Position numbers and translations under genes: made by a program. Below are positions 15,969-24,768 of a stretch of DNA of 64,000 nt, piece after piece. The notes beneath the pieces are model-generated. The model ran no database searches, had not been told where the DNA came from, and saw nothing but the letters and a program-made list of their open reading frames with translations. Source of the DNA: Streptomyces liliifuscus (GTDB lineage Bacteria; Actinomycetota; Actinomycetes; Streptomycetales; Streptomycetaceae); NCBI RefSeq assembly GCF_016598615.1, contig NZ_CP066831.1, positions 2,542,001 through 2,606,000 of the forward strand, in the 5' to 3' direction. Within the stretch, counting starts at the first letter, position 1. The number at the start of each line of letters is the position of its first letter.

Positions 15969-18817
15969 CACGCCGACCTCCTCAGCGAGACCAGGTCGGA
16001 CAGTTCGCGGTCGGTCAGTTCTGTCAGGGAGGCCTCGCCGGAGCCGAGGATCGCGTCGGCCAGGGCCCGCTTGGAGGCGAGCATCTCGGCGATGCGGTCC
16101 TCCACCGTGCCCTCGGTGATGAGGCGGTGGACCTGGACGGGCTGGGTCTGGCCGATGCGGTAGGCGCGGTCGGTGGCCTGCTCCTCCACGGCGGGGTTCC
16201 ACCAGCGGTCGAAGTGGACGACATGGCCCGCGCGCGTGAGGTTGAGGCCCGTGCCGGCGGCCCTGAGGGAGAGGACCAGGATCGGCGTCGCCCCGCTCTG
16301 GAATCGGTCGACCATGTGCTCGCGCTCGGCCACCGGCGTACCCCCGTGGAGGAGTTCGACGGGGACCGCGCGGGCCTCAAGGTGGTGGGTGATCAGCTTG
16401 GCCATGCCCACGTACTGCGTGAAGACGAGCGCCGAGCCGTCCTCGGCGAGCAGCGTGTCCAACAGCTCGTCCAGGAGGGCGAGTTTGCCGGAGCGGGCGG
16501 CCTGGCGGGAGGCCCCTCCGCCGCCGGGGTGCCCGCCGGTGTCCTCCTTCAGGTACAGCGCGGGGTGGTCGCAGATCTGCTTGAGCGCGGTGAGGAGCTT
16601 GAGGACCAGGCCGCGCCGGGCGATGCCGTCGGTGGTCTCGATCGCCAGCATCGACTCGCGGACCACGGCTTCGTACAGGGAGGCCTGTTCACGGGTGAGG
16701 GGGACGGGGTGGTCCGTCTCCGTCTTGGGAGGCAGTTCGGGGACGATGCCGGGGTCGGACTTCTTGCGGCGGAGGAGGAAGGGCCGGATCAGCCGGGCGA
16801 GGCGGGTCACCGCCTCCTCGTCCTCGCCGTTCTCCACCGCGCGCGCGTGCCGGGCGCGGAAGGACTTCAGCGGGCCGAGCAGTCCGGGGGTCGTCCAGTC
16901 GAGCAGGGCCCACAGTTCGGAGAGGTTGTTCTCGACGGGGGTGCCGCTCAGGGCGACCCTGGCCGGTGCGCCGATCGTCCGCAGGGCCTTGGCCGTCGCC
17001 GAGTACGGGTTCTTGACGTGCTGGGCCTCGTCCGCGACGACCATGCCCCACTTCTGGCCGGAGAGCTGCGGTGCCGTCGACCGCATCGTCCCGTAGGTGG
17101 TGAGGACGAACCCGCCGTCCGCGTTTTCCAGGGACTCCAGGGACCGGCCAGGCCCGTGGTAGCGGCGCACGGGCACGCCGGGGGCGAACCGCTCGATCTC
17201 CCGCTGCCAGTTGCCGAGCAGCGAGGCCGGGCAGACGACGAGGGTCGGCTCGGGGCGCGCCCGCTTCAGGTGGAGGGCGATGAGGGTGACGGTCTTGCCG
17301 AGGCCCATGTCGTCGGCGAGGCAGCCGCCGAGGCCGAGCGAGGTCATGAGGTCGAGCCAGGCCAGTCCGCGGAGTTGGTAGTCGCGGAGGGTGGCCTTCA
17401 GGGCGGGCGGTGGTTCGGCGGGGCGCAATCCTGCCGTGAGGCGGTCCCGCAGTACGGCCAGCGCGCCGACCGGCACCGCCTCGACCGTCTCGCCGTCGAC
17501 CTCCGCGGTGCCGGTGAGCGCCACGGAGAGGGCGTCGACCGGGTCGAGCAGACCCAGTTCACGCTTGCGTGCCTTGCGGACGAGGGCCGGGTCGACGAGC
17601 ACCCACTGGTCCCGCAGTCGCACCACAGGGCGGTGTGCCTCGGCGAGCTGGTCCATCTCGGCCTCGGAGAGCGGGTCGCCGCCGAGCGCCAACTGCCAGC
17701 GGAACTGGAGCAGTTCCTCGCTCTCGAAGAAGCCCGTGCCGTCCGTGGCCGAGCCCGGTGCGGGACGGACGACCGCCGCCGCGCTCAGGTCCTGGGCGAG
17801 GTCGCGGGGCCAGTGCACGGCGACTCCGGCCGCGCCGAGGCGGGTCGCGGCGACGCCGAGCAGGTCCGACAACTCGTCCTCGGACAGCGCCAGTACGTCC
17901 GGCACGTCCTGTGCGGACAGCCGGTCCAGGGGCGGCCAGACGCGGGCCGCGCGGCGCACGGCCAGAGCGGCGTCCACTTGGGCACGCGGTCCGAACGCCG
18001 TGTCGGCGGTACCCGCCCACAGGGCCGCCGCGTCGACCACGAGGGTGGGGTCGGCGAGGCTGTGCACCTGGACGACGGCCGCGCCCGCGCGCCGCGCGTT
18101 CTCGCTGTCGTCGAAGAGCTCGTACGCCGACAGGTCAAGGCGCAGCGAGATCCGCACCCCTGCGTCCATGCCCGCGGCGACCTCCGCCGCCCAGTCCTGG
18201 GCGCCCGGCAGCCGCTGGGGACCGCTCGCTGCGAAGGGTTTCCCGGTGGCATACGGCGCGGCGGCGGTGCGGGGCAGTGCGTCGGCGACCGCGTCCACGA
18301 AGGCGCGCGTCAGCGCCTCCCGGTCGGGCAACTGGAGCGGGCCCCGGCCCGGCAGGGGTACTGCGTGTCCCTCGTACGGAAGAGAGGCCGCCACCGCCCT
18401 GAGGTGGGCGATGTCGTCCGGGTCCAGGGGACCGGCCCGCCAGGCGTCGTAGCCGTCGGGCGTCAGGCCGGGCAGCAGCCGACCGCGCGCGACGAGGCGC
18501 AGGGCGTGCAGTGCGGCGGCGCCCCAGCAGGCCGTGGCGGGATGTGCGGCGGGGTCCCGCCGGGCCCGCACGAGCAGCGGCAGCGCCTCGACGACCGGCA
18601 ACGTCAGCGCGGGCACCGATCCCCTTCGGACGCCCGCGCCGTGCCTCCGTACGACCGTGAGCTCGGTGTCCGGGCCCGGCAGCGGTGCGTCCCCGTCCGG
18701 GTCCCAGAAGGCGATCCGGCCGTCGCGCGGCAGGGCGGCGGGCAGGAAGACGGCGGCCAGCCGCACGGACACCTCGGGCTCGGTGCCGACAGCGGCACGC
18801 GTCTGCGCCACGCTCAT
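15968..18817 (-). CDS. SNF2-family DNA helicase/translocase
   Basis: A 949-residue DEAD-like ATPase that should move along double-stranded DNA. The first 440 residues form the bacterial SNF2-associated region. The ATPase core follows, with DDMGLGKT (Lys508), CPASLLGNW, the DEAQ box Asp596-Gln599, LSGTPVENN, and in the second lobe VFTQY, LSLRAAGTGLN and the motif VI region ATDRAYRIGQ. The ATG at 18817 (MSVAQTRAAVG) fits a GGGAGG upstream; GTG at 18838 is possible. Its stop overlaps the SWIM gene start. It lies 117 bases after the membrane-protein gene of the ROK group and may be on the same long transcript. Confidence 0.94.
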   Translation of the reverse strand: MSVAQTRAAVGTEPEVSVRLAAVFLPAALPRDGRIAFWDPDGDAPLPGPDTELTVVRRHGAGVRRGSVPALTLPVVEALPLLVRARRDPAAHPATACWGAAALHALRLVARGRLLPGLTPDGYDAWRAGPLDPDDIAHLRAVAASLPYEGHAVPLPGRGPLQLPDREALTRAFVDAVADALPRTAAAPYATGKPFAASGPQRLPGAQDWAAEVAAGMDAGVRISLRLDLSAYELFDDSENARRAGAAVVQVHSLADPTLVVDAAALWAGTADTAFGPRAQVDAALAVRRAARVWPPLDRLSAQDVPDVLALSEDELSDLLGVAATRLGAAGVAVHWPRDLAQDLSAAAVVRPAPGSATDGTGFFESEELLQFRWQLALGGDPLSEAEMDQLAEAHRPVVRLRDQWVLVDPALVRKARKRELGLLDPVDALSVALTGTAEVDGETVEAVPVGALAVLRDRLTAGLRPAEPPPALKATLRDYQLRGLAWLDLMTSLGLGGCLADDMGLGKTVTLIALHLKRARPEPTLVVCPASLLGNWQREIERFAPGVPVRRYHGPGRSLESLENADGGFVLTTYGTMRSTAPQLSGQKWGMVVADEAQHVKNPYSATAKALRTIGAPARVALSGTPVENNLSELWALLDWTTPGLLGPLKSFRARHARAVENGEDEEAVTRLARLIRPFLLRRKKSDPGIVPELPPKTETDHPVPLTREQASLYEAVVRESMLAIETTDGIARRGLVLKLLTALKQICDHPALYLKEDTGGHPGGGGASRQAARSGKLALLDELLDTLLAEDGSALVFTQYVGMAKLITHHLEARAVPVELLHGGTPVAEREHMVDRFQSGATPILVLSLRAAGTGLNLTRAGHVVHFDRWWNPAVEEQATDRAYRIGQTQPVQVHRLITEGTVEDRIAEMLASKRALADAILGSGEASLTELTDRELSDLVSLRRSA

Positions 18818-18934
18818 GCTCCCGGCCACCTCCCTCACCCCTGTCCGACTCGACGACCCGCCCTGGTCGGATCACCCGTCTTCGACTCTACGGGCCGGGT
18901 CTGACAACGCGGCTCGGCGGCGGAGCGAGGCGGG

Positions 18935-19516
18935 TCAGGGTGTCGTTCTGGAGACCACGTAGACCATGGGGTGACCGGGCTTCGACCAGTCCACGACGAT
19001 GTCCTGGGTGGGCGTCGGGTTCTTCTGGGCGTGGGTGAGACCCGACCAGGGGCCGGGGCCGGTGAACTCCCAGCCGACGACCCGCCGGTCGCGGGCGCCG
19101 ATGGCGACGTCGTTCTTCTTCAGGGCTCCACGGCTGGTGCCGATGGTCTTGAGGAACTTGTCGAGGCCCTTGTCGCTGGTGAGGAACTGGACGTAGAGAC
19201 GGCTGGTCTTCCAGTTGTTCGTCTCGTAGTACGCGACCTCGGCCGAGGACCCCGGGATGGGGATCCGGTAGAGGCGGCGCTGGACGCGTGAGGGCCAGCC
19301 CGGGGTGAGGCCGGTCGCCGAGTACTTCTCCTCCTTGTCCTTGCCGCTGTCGCGGCTCTGGTTGGCGGAGATCACCAGGTAGCCGGCCGGGACACCGATG
19401 AGCAGCACGATGATCAGCAGGGTCAGGGAGCGGCGGCGGATCATGTGGCCGCGGTCCTCGGTCGGCCGCGGTGGCTCGTCCGGGGGCGAGGCCTGACGCG
19501 GCAGCGAGGCCGTCAC
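18935..19516 (-). CDS. Single-pass membrane protein of unknown function
   Basis: A 193-residue protein with a Pro-rich cytoplasmic lead of about 24 residues, one membrane helix (SLTLLIIVLLIGVPAGYLVI), and an external domain of about 145 residues containing YSATGLTPGWPSRVQRRLYR, WKTSRLYVQFLT and VGWEFTGPGPWSG. I know of no named family. The GTG start overlaps the ROK-kinase stop as GTGA, which argues for cotranslation; an ATG at 19444 just before the helix, with GAGGA upstream, is the alternative. It could be a cell-surface accessory of the sugar system upstream, but nothing in its sequence proves this. Confidence 0.8.
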   Translation of the reverse strand: MTASLPRQASPPDEPPRPTEDRGHMIRRRSLTLLIIVLLIGVPAGYLVISANQSRDSGKDKEEKYSATGLTPGWPSRVQRRLYRIPIPGSSAEVAYYETNNWKTSRLYVQFLTSDKGLDKFLKTIGTSRGALKKNDVAIGARDRRVVGWEFTGPGPWSGLTHAQKNPTPTQDIVVDWSKPGHPMVYVVSRTTP

Positions 19517-20697
19517 AGCGAGTCCTGGGCGGAGCGGCGCGACTCGGCGTAGCGCTCGTACCGCTCGTAGCGCTCCACCCGGCGCCGGTTGGCGCGCCGG
19601 AAGCGGCGGGCGACGAGCCGGGCGAGGTCCGCGGCGCCGACCATGCCGGCCTCGGGGCCGAGCTGGGCGCGGGCGATCCGGGCCTCGGGGCGGTAGCCGC
19701 GGCCGGTCAGATGCCGTCGGAAGGCGTCGCGGGCCGGGCCGATCAGCAGGTCGTCGGCCGCGCTGACGCCGCCGCCGATGACGAAGCAGGAGGGGTCCAG
19801 GGCCGCCGCGAGGTTCGCGATGCCGACGCCGAGCCACTGGCCGATGTCCTGGAGGAGCTCGATGCACATGGCGTCGCCCTCGCGGGCCAGCTCGGTGATC
19901 ATCGGGCCGGTGATCTCGGAGATGTCGCCCTTGACGTGCTCGATGATCCCGTACGCCACCGGGGAGTCCGCGGCGGCGAGCTCGCGGGCCTCGCGGACCA
20001 GTGCGTTGCCCGAGCTGTACTGCTCCCAGCAGCCGCGGTTGCCGCACGGGCAGCGGTGGCCGCCGGGCACGACCTGCATATGGCCGAACTCGCCGGCGAC
20101 ACCGAACTTGCCGCGCTTGACCTGGCCGTCCTCCAGGATCGCGCCGCCGATCCCGGTGCCCAGCGTGATCATGACGAGGTGGTCCTCGCCGCGGCCGGCG
20201 CCGAAGCGCCACTCGGCCCAGGCGGCGGTGTTGGCGTCGTTGTCCACCAGGACGGGCACGGCGAGGCGGCCCGAGATGCGGTCCCGGAGGGGCTCGTTGC
20301 GCCACGACAGGTGGGGCGCGAACAGGACGCGGTTGCGGTCCGCGTCGACCCAGCCGGCCGCGCCGATGCCGACCGCGTGCACGTCGTGCCGGTCGGAGAG
20401 GTCCAGGACCAGCTCGACGATGGTGTCCTCGACGACCCTGGGGCTCTTGGACTTGTCGGGGGTCTCGGTGCGGACCTTCTCCAGGATGTTGCCGTCCGCG
20501 TCGACGACTCCCGCCATCACCTTCGTACCGCCGATGTCGATGCCGACGGTGGGAACGCGCGGCGCCGTCAGGTGTGAACGGCGCTCGCGTGTGCCCACGG
20601 TGCGCAGGACGGTGGCCCGGCGGGAGCCGATGGGGGCGCCCGCGGCTCTGGCGGAGCCGAGCGCCCTGGGGAGTGCGAGGTCGCGGTAGGTGCTCAT
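19513..20697 (-). CDS. ROK-family sugar kinase
   Basis: Cytoplasmic kinase of the ROK superfamily, phosphorylating a hexose-type sugar with ATP. The 394-residue protein has GIDIGGTKVMAG near residue 52, the active-site region VLVDNDANTAAW, the phosphate-binding LGTGIGGAI, and the ROK zinc motif CPCGNRGCWEQY with the preceding sugar-contacting GEFGHM. There is no N-terminal winged helix, so it is an enzyme, not a repressor. An unusual tail repeats ERYERYERYAESRR. The sugar ABC genes lie 173 bases upstream on the same strand, so it probably phosphorylates the imported sugar. I recall the same order in the SCO6256-6260 region of S. coelicolor. Confidence 0.92.
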   Translation of the reverse strand: MSTYRDLALPRALGSARAAGAPIGSRRATVLRTVGTRERRSHLTAPRVPTVGIDIGGTKVMAGVVDADGNILEKVRTETPDKSKSPRVVEDTIVELVLDLSDRHDVHAVGIGAAGWVDADRNRVLFAPHLSWRNEPLRDRISGRLAVPVLVDNDANTAAWAEWRFGAGRGEDHLVMITLGTGIGGAILEDGQVKRGKFGVAGEFGHMQVVPGGHRCPCGNRGCWEQYSSGNALVREARELAAADSPVAYGIIEHVKGDISEITGPMITELAREGDAMCIELLQDIGQWLGVGIANLAAALDPSCFVIGGGVSAADDLLIGPARDAFRRHLTGRGYRPEARIARAQLGPEAGMVGAADLARLVARRFRRANRRRVERYERYERYAESRRSAQDSL

Positions 20698-20801
20698 CGC
20701 GCCGATTCTGCCGCACGTGGGGGTTTGACTGCACGGCGGCGTCCCTCGCCTCGCTCGGAGCCGCCCTGGAGTGCTGCCGGTCGTTCGCTGTCCGCGGGAC
20801 G

Positions 20802-20876
20802 TCCGTGGCTGGTCGCGCCCACGTGGTGGAGCCGCACATCGATACAGCCCCGCGCCCCTGGAGGGGCACCCTAGGG
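20802..20876 (+). repeat. Dispersed intergenic repeat A, diverged copy
   Basis: Reads GTGGCTGGTCGCGCC, a spacer containing CACGTGGTGGAGCCGCAC, and then CCCCGCGCCCCTGGAGGGGC. It resembles the other A copies but has an insert in the middle. It fills most of the 173-base gap between the ABC ATPase and the ROK kinase. Confidence 0.55.
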
Positions 20877-21695
20877 TGCGGAGTTCTCCAGCTCGTGGCG
20901 CAGGTCGTCCAGCTCCGTGCCGCCCGCCATTTGGCGGGTCAGTTCGTCCAGGGTGATCTCCTCGCGTGTGTGGCTGCCGGTCATCGTGCCGCGCTTGAGG
21001 AGGACGAAGCGGTTGCCCACGAGGTAGGCGTGATGCGGGTTGTGGGTGATCAAGACAACACCCAGGCCCGCGTCACGTGCGGCGGCCACATATTTGAGGA
21101 CCATGCCGGACTGCTTCACCCCGAGGGCGGCGGTGGGCTCGTCCAGGACCAGGACCTTGGCGCCGAAGTGGACGGCGCGGGCGATGGCCACGCACTGGCG
21201 CTCGCCGCCCGAGAGGGTGCCGATGGGCTGGTCGACGTCGCGCAGGTCGATGCCCATGCGCAGGAGTTCCGCGTGGGTCGTCCTGCGCATGAGGTCGACG
21301 TCCAGGCGCTTGAAGGGGCCCCTGCCCTTCCGCGGCTCGGAGCCGAGGAAGAAGTTGCGCCAGACCGGCATCAGGGGCACGACGGCGAGGTCCTGGTAGA
21401 CCGTGGCGATCCCGCGGTCGAGGGCCTCGCGCGGGGACGCCGGACGGACGTCCTCGCCCTCGATGCGGAAGGTGCCGGCGTCGTGCTGGTGCAGCCCCGC
21501 GACGATCTTGATCAGGGTCGACTTGCCGGCTCCGTTGTCACCGAGGACACAAGTGATCTCGCCCGCGTGGACCTCCAGCGAGACACCCTCAAGGGCGCGG
21601 ACGTTGCCGTAGTACTTACTGACGTCGTCGAGCTCGACGAGGGCCGCACGCCGGGTGGCCGGCGGCGTCCCGGTCGTTTCCGTCGCGTGCGTCAT
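20871..21695 (-). CDS. Sugar ABC transporter ATP-binding protein
   Basis: A 274-residue single-domain ATPase of the ribose/xylose-type importer family. Motifs are Walker [10 protein letters not shown], the Q-loop region TVYQDLAVV, signature LSGGERQ, Walker [13 protein letters not shown] and the H-loop ITHNPHHA. It has one nucleotide-binding domain, like FrcA/XylG-half types, not the double RbsA form. Its ATG overlaps the permease stop by four bases (ATGA), and the binding protein precedes the permease, so the three form a complete importer operon. It acts on the inner face of the membrane. Confidence 0.94.
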   Translation of the reverse strand: MTHATETTGTPPATRRAALVELDDVSKYYGNVRALEGVSLEVHAGEITCVLGDNGAGKSTLIKIVAGLHQHDAGTFRIEGEDVRPASPREALDRGIATVYQDLAVVPLMPVWRNFFLGSEPRKGRGPFKRLDVDLMRRTTHAELLRMGIDLRDVDQPIGTLSGGERQCVAIARAVHFGAKVLVLDEPTAALGVKQSGMVLKYVAAARDAGLGVVLITHNPHHAYLVGNRFVLLKRGTMTGSHTREEITLDELTRQMAGGTELDDLRHELENSAP

Positions 21696-22729
21696 TTCGT
21701 GGCCTCCGCGCGCTTGCGGACCCAGGCGTTGAGCAGGGTCGCGAGGAGCAGCATCGCTCCGAGGAAGAACTTGAACCAGTCGGGGTTCCACTCGGCGAAC
21801 ACGATGCCCTTGTCGGTCATGCCGAAGATCAGCGCGCCGACCGCCGAGCCGATGGCGGAGCCGTAGCCGCCGGTGATCAGACAGCCGCCGATGACGGCCG
21901 CGATGATGTACGTCAGCTCCTTGCCGACGCCCTCTCCGGACTGGACGACGTCGAAGGAGAAGAGCAGGTGCTGTCCGGCGATCCAGGCGGCGAAAGAGAC
22001 CCCCATGTAGAGGCCGATTCTGGTCCTGTCGACCGGGACGCCGACCGCGCGGGCCGCTTCTTTTCCGCCACCGACCGCGAAGATCCAGTTGCCGACGCGG
22101 GTGCGCAGCAGGATCCAGGAGGCGAGGGCCACCAGACCGAGCCACCACAGGATGGTGATCTTGAAGTCGACTCCGCCGATCGTGAGGACGGAGGCGAAGA
22201 CGGCCCTGGCGGACGCGAAGCCCTCCATGTCGGCGATCGTCTTCGTGGAGACCGTGCCACTGATGAGCTTGGTGAAGCCGAGGTTCATGCCGGTCAGCAT
22301 CAGGAAGGTGCCGAGCGTGATGATGAAGCTGGGCAACCCGGTGCGGGTCAGCATGAAGCCGTTGAAGAAGCCGATGGCGAGGGTGACCAGGAGCGAGACG
22401 CAGACGCCGACCCAGACGTTCGCGGTCATCCGGTAGCTGAACATCGAGGAGATCAGCGCGGACGACGTCACCATGACGCCCGCGGACAGGTCGAACTCGC
22501 CGCCGATCATCAGCAGCGCCACGGGCACCGCCATGATGCCGATCGTGGAGGCCGCGTACAGGACGGTGCTCAGCCCGGCCGCCCGTACGAAGCTGTCGGC
22601 GACCAGCGCGAAGAACAGGAAGACGGCGAGCGCGCCGACCACCGAGCCGAGTTCGGGGCGGCCGAGCAGCCTGCGCAGCGGCGAGGTCCGCAGGAGCCGT
22701 TCGTCCGCCGTGAGGGCCGTCGCGGTCAT
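21692..22729 (-). CDS. Sugar ABC transporter permease (RbsC-like)
   Basis: A 345-residue integral membrane protein of the branched-type permease family (BPD_transp_2), forming the sugar channel. It has about ten hydrophobic helices, the family loop [12 protein letters not shown], and a cytoplasmic [14 protein letters not shown] segment that should contact the ATPase. Both ends overlap neighbours by ATGA (binding-protein stop at 22726, ATPase start at 21695), so translation is coupled across the operon. Confidence 0.94.
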   Translation of the reverse strand: MTATALTADERLLRTSPLRRLLGRPELGSVVGALAVFLFFALVADSFVRAAGLSTVLYAASTIGIMAVPVALLMIGGEFDLSAGVMVTSSALISSMFSYRMTANVWVGVCVSLLVTLAIGFFNGFMLTRTGLPSFIITLGTFLMLTGMNLGFTKLISGTVSTKTIADMEGFASARAVFASVLTIGGVDFKITILWWLGLVALASWILLRTRVGNWIFAVGGGKEAARAVGVPVDRTRIGLYMGVSFAAWIAGQHLLFSFDVVQSGEGVGKELTYIIAAVIGGCLITGGYGSAIGSAVGALIFGMTDKGIVFAEWNPDWFKFFLGAMLLLATLLNAWVRKRAEATK

Positions 22730-23730
22730 CGGGTCCCCCGCTCCGCGTACTGCTCCAGCTCGGCGGCCCGGTCCTTGGTGATGATCTGCGGTCCGGTGAG
22801 GACGGGCCTGCCGCCGCCCAGCGTGTCGGCGTTGTACTTGTGGAGCCAGAGCAGGTCGACGGCCTCGTAGCCCTGGAGGTACGGCTGCTGGTCGACGGCG
22901 AAGCCGAGGGTGCCGTCCCTGAGCGAGGCCGCCACCTTGGCGTTGAGGTCGAAGGTGTCGATCTCGGCCTCGCTGCCCGCGTCCTGCCTGGCCTTCACGG
23001 CGGTGTCGGCATAGGGGGCGCCGAGAGTGACGACCGCGTCCACGGACCGGTCGGCCTGGAGCTTGGCGCCCATGGAGGCCTGTACGGCGGACATGTCGGT
23101 GCCCTCGACGTACAGGTTCCGCACGGTGCCGTCGAAGGTCTTGGCGACTCCCGCGCAGCGCTGCTCGTGGCCGACGTTGCCCTGTTCGTGGAGGACGCAG
23201 AGGGCCTTTTTCCGGCCACGGCGGTTCAGCTCCTCGCCCACGGCCTCGCCGGCGATCGTCTCGTCCTGGCCGATGTGGGTGAGCGCGCCGAACGCCTTGG
23301 ACTCCGCGGAGCCGGAGTTCACGGTGATCACGGGTATGCCGGCCTTCGTGGCGCGCGCGAGGGCGGCCTTCATGGCGTCGGGCTTGGCGAGCGTGACGAT
23401 GATGCCGTCGACGCGCTTGTCCACGGCGGCGTCGACGAGCTGCGCCTGCTGCTGGGCCTCGTCGTCGTGCGAGTACAGGAACTTGATGTTGTCCTTGACC
23501 GCGGCCTGCTCGGCGCCGTTCTGGACGATGTCCCAGAACGTGTCGCCGTCACCCGAGTGCGTGATCATCGCGAAGGTCCAGCGGGGGGTGTCGACCGCGG
23601 CCCTGCCCTGGGCGGACGCCGCCTCGCGGGCGTCCTCGGCGCGTTTGCCGCCGGTACTGCTGCACCCGGCCAGGGACGCGCCGAGCGCCCCTGCCACCGC
23701 GATGCCGACCCAGGTCCGAAACCGTGCCAC
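22726..23730 (-). CDS. Sugar ABC transporter substrate-binding lipoprotein
   Basis: A 334-residue periplasmic-binding-protein-like domain of the ribose-binding family, tethered to the outer face of the membrane. The signal sequence ends in the lipobox SLAGC near residue 23. The ligand-binding core has [33 protein letters not shown] and [11 protein letters not shown], as in ribose/inositol-type binding proteins. The GTG at 23730 is chosen because AAGGG precedes it and a compact signal peptide follows; an upstream ATG at 23760 would add ten polar residues. It lies 171 bases after gntR. The exact sugar is not evident. Confidence 0.93.
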   Translation of the reverse strand: MARFRTWVGIAVAGALGASLAGCSSTGGKRAEDAREAASAQGRAAVDTPRWTFAMITHSGDGDTFWDIVQNGAEQAAVKDNIKFLYSHDDEAQQQAQLVDAAVDKRVDGIIVTLAKPDAMKAALARATKAGIPVITVNSGSAESKAFGALTHIGQDETIAGEAVGEELNRRGRKKALCVLHEQGNVGHEQRCAGVAKTFDGTVRNLYVEGTDMSAVQASMGAKLQADRSVDAVVTLGAPYADTAVKARQDAGSEAEIDTFDLNAKVAASLRDGTLGFAVDQQPYLQGYEAVDLLWLHKYNADTLGGGRPVLTGPQIITKDRAAELEQYAERGTR

Positions 23731-23867
23731 GAAGCCGTGCCCTTCTTGATGCCGATACATGGATCTACCAAGTATCGGACACGGCGATCACCCGTTCGGA
23801 CGGCGGGTACCGCGGGAGCACATCCCGGCGCCCCTGGCGCGCCTGCGGGGCACGCCGAGTCGTACGA

Positions 23868-23907
23868 GGTCAGGGGCGTACGCGGTCAGGGATCTGCGCG
23901 GTCAGGG
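23868..23907. repeat. Three 16-bp direct repeats at the gntR stop
   Basis: GGTCAGGG recurs at 23868, 23884 and 23900, each followed by a related eight-base spacer (GCGTACGC, ATCTGCGC, GCGTACGA). The third copy contains the gntR stop codon. The period of 16 is not a multiple of three, so this is a DNA-level feature. Confidence 0.75.
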
Positions 23908-24666
23908 GCGTACGAGCAGCTGGAACTCGAAGGAATAGCGCGAGGCGCGGTACGTGTGGGTGCCGAACTCGACGGCTCGGCCCGTGTCGTCGAATGTGGT
24001 GCGCTGCATGGTGAGCAGCGGGGCCCCCGCGGGCTCGCCGAGGCGCTCGGCTTCTTCGAGCGTGGCGGCGCGGGCGCCGACGGACTGGCGGGCGCTGTGC
24101 AGGGTGATGCCCGCGGCACGCATCAGCCGGTACAGACCGGTGGCCTCCAGCTGCGAGCTGTCCAGGGGGAGGAGTCCGGGCGGCAGGTAGTTGCAGAGGT
24201 ACGCCATCGGCTCGCCGTGGGCCAGGCGCAGCCGCTCGACCCTGTGTACGTCGCTGTCCTCGGCCACCGAGAGGGCCGCGGCGACCTCGGCCGACGCCGG
24301 GACGACGGTGTTGACGAGGACATGGGTCGCCGGGCGCTGGCCGGCGGCCTCCAGGTCGTCGTAGAGGCTGCTCAGCTCCAGCGGCCGTTTGACCTGGCTG
24401 TGCACGACCTGCGTGCCGACGCCTCGACGGCGTACGAGAAGGCCCTTGTCCACCAGTGACTGGATGGCTTGGCGGACCGTGGGCCGGGACAGGCCGAGGC
24501 GTCCGGCGAGCTCGATCTCGTTGCCCAGCAGGCTGCCCGGAGTCAGGGCGCCGTGCTCGATCGCCGCTTCGAGCTGCTGGGCCAGCTGGAAGTACAGCGG
24601 CACCGGGCTGTTCCGGTCGACGCTGAGCTGAAGCGGCACGGTCGGGTCCACGTCTGGTTTGGGCAC
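23902..24666 (-). CDS. GntR/HutC-type regulator of the sugar operon
   Basis: A 254-residue repressor. Residues 14-80 are the GntR winged helix (PLYFQLAQQLEAAIEHGAL, LAGRLGLSRPTVRQAIQSL, LLVRRRGVGTQVV); the rest is a UTRA effector-binding domain of the HutC type, expected to bind a phosphorylated or free sugar. It lies directly before the importer genes and is divergent from an oxidoreductase gene, with a perfect palindrome between them. GTG at 24666 is preferred since the protein then starts just before the conserved domain. A TACGCT hexamer lies seven bases upstream and there is no ribosome binding site, which suggests a leaderless transcript. Confidence 0.9.
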   Translation of the reverse strand: MPKPDVDPTVPLQLSVDRNSPVPLYFQLAQQLEAAIEHGALTPGSLLGNEIELAGRLGLSRPTVRQAIQSLVDKGLLVRRRGVGTQVVHSQVKRPLELSSLYDDLEAAGQRPATHVLVNTVVPASAEVAAALSVAEDSDVHRVERLRLAHGEPMAYLCNYLPPGLLPLDSSQLEATGLYRLMRAAGITLHSARQSVGARAATLEEAERLGEPAGAPLLTMQRTTFDDTGRAVEFGTHTYRASRYSFEFQLLVRP

Positions 24667-24673
24667 GGGGCCG

Positions 24674-24679
24674 AGCGTA
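24674..24679 (-). promoter_or_regulatory. Possible -10 of gntR, leaderless geometry
   Basis: Minus strand reads TACGCT, then seven bases, then the GTG at 24666. No convincing -35 and no Shine-Dalgarno sequence at the right distance. Confidence 0.35.
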
Positions 24680-24716
24680 GCTCCGGGGGGTGATGACGGG
24701 AAGTTGTGAAGTTCGA

Positions 24717-24728
24717 TTGTCCGGACAA
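24717..24728. promoter_or_regulatory. Operator palindrome TTGTCCGGACAA
   Basis: A perfect 12-bp palindrome between gntR and the oxidoreductase gene, four bases before the -35 of the latter. It is the obvious binding site for the neighbouring GntR protein. A half-site (TCGGACA) lies at 23775-23781 before the binding-protein gene. Confidence 0.65.
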
Positions 24729-24732
24729 AGCG

Positions 24733-24762
24733 TTGACAGGGTGTAGGGTCCGCCCTCAGTTT
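24733..24762 (+). promoter_or_regulatory. Promoter of the oxidoreductase gene
   Basis: TTGACA (24733-24738), 18-base spacer, CAGTTT (24757-24762), then six bases to the ATG at 24769. The consensus -35 and the lack of a ribosome binding site point to a leaderless transcript starting at the ATG. Confidence 0.55.
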
Positions 24763-24768
24763 GGTCCC

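Noticed and set aside
13824..16163. 779-codon plus-strand frame
   Set aside because: Also antisense to the SWIM gene. Its apparent length comes from GC-rich repeats without stop codons.
14912..18904. 1330-codon open frame on the plus strand
   Set aside because: Antisense shadow of the SNF2/SWIM genes. The opposite strand has the helicase motifs, zinc finger and ribosome binding sites; this frame gives only Arg/Pro/Ala-rich text.
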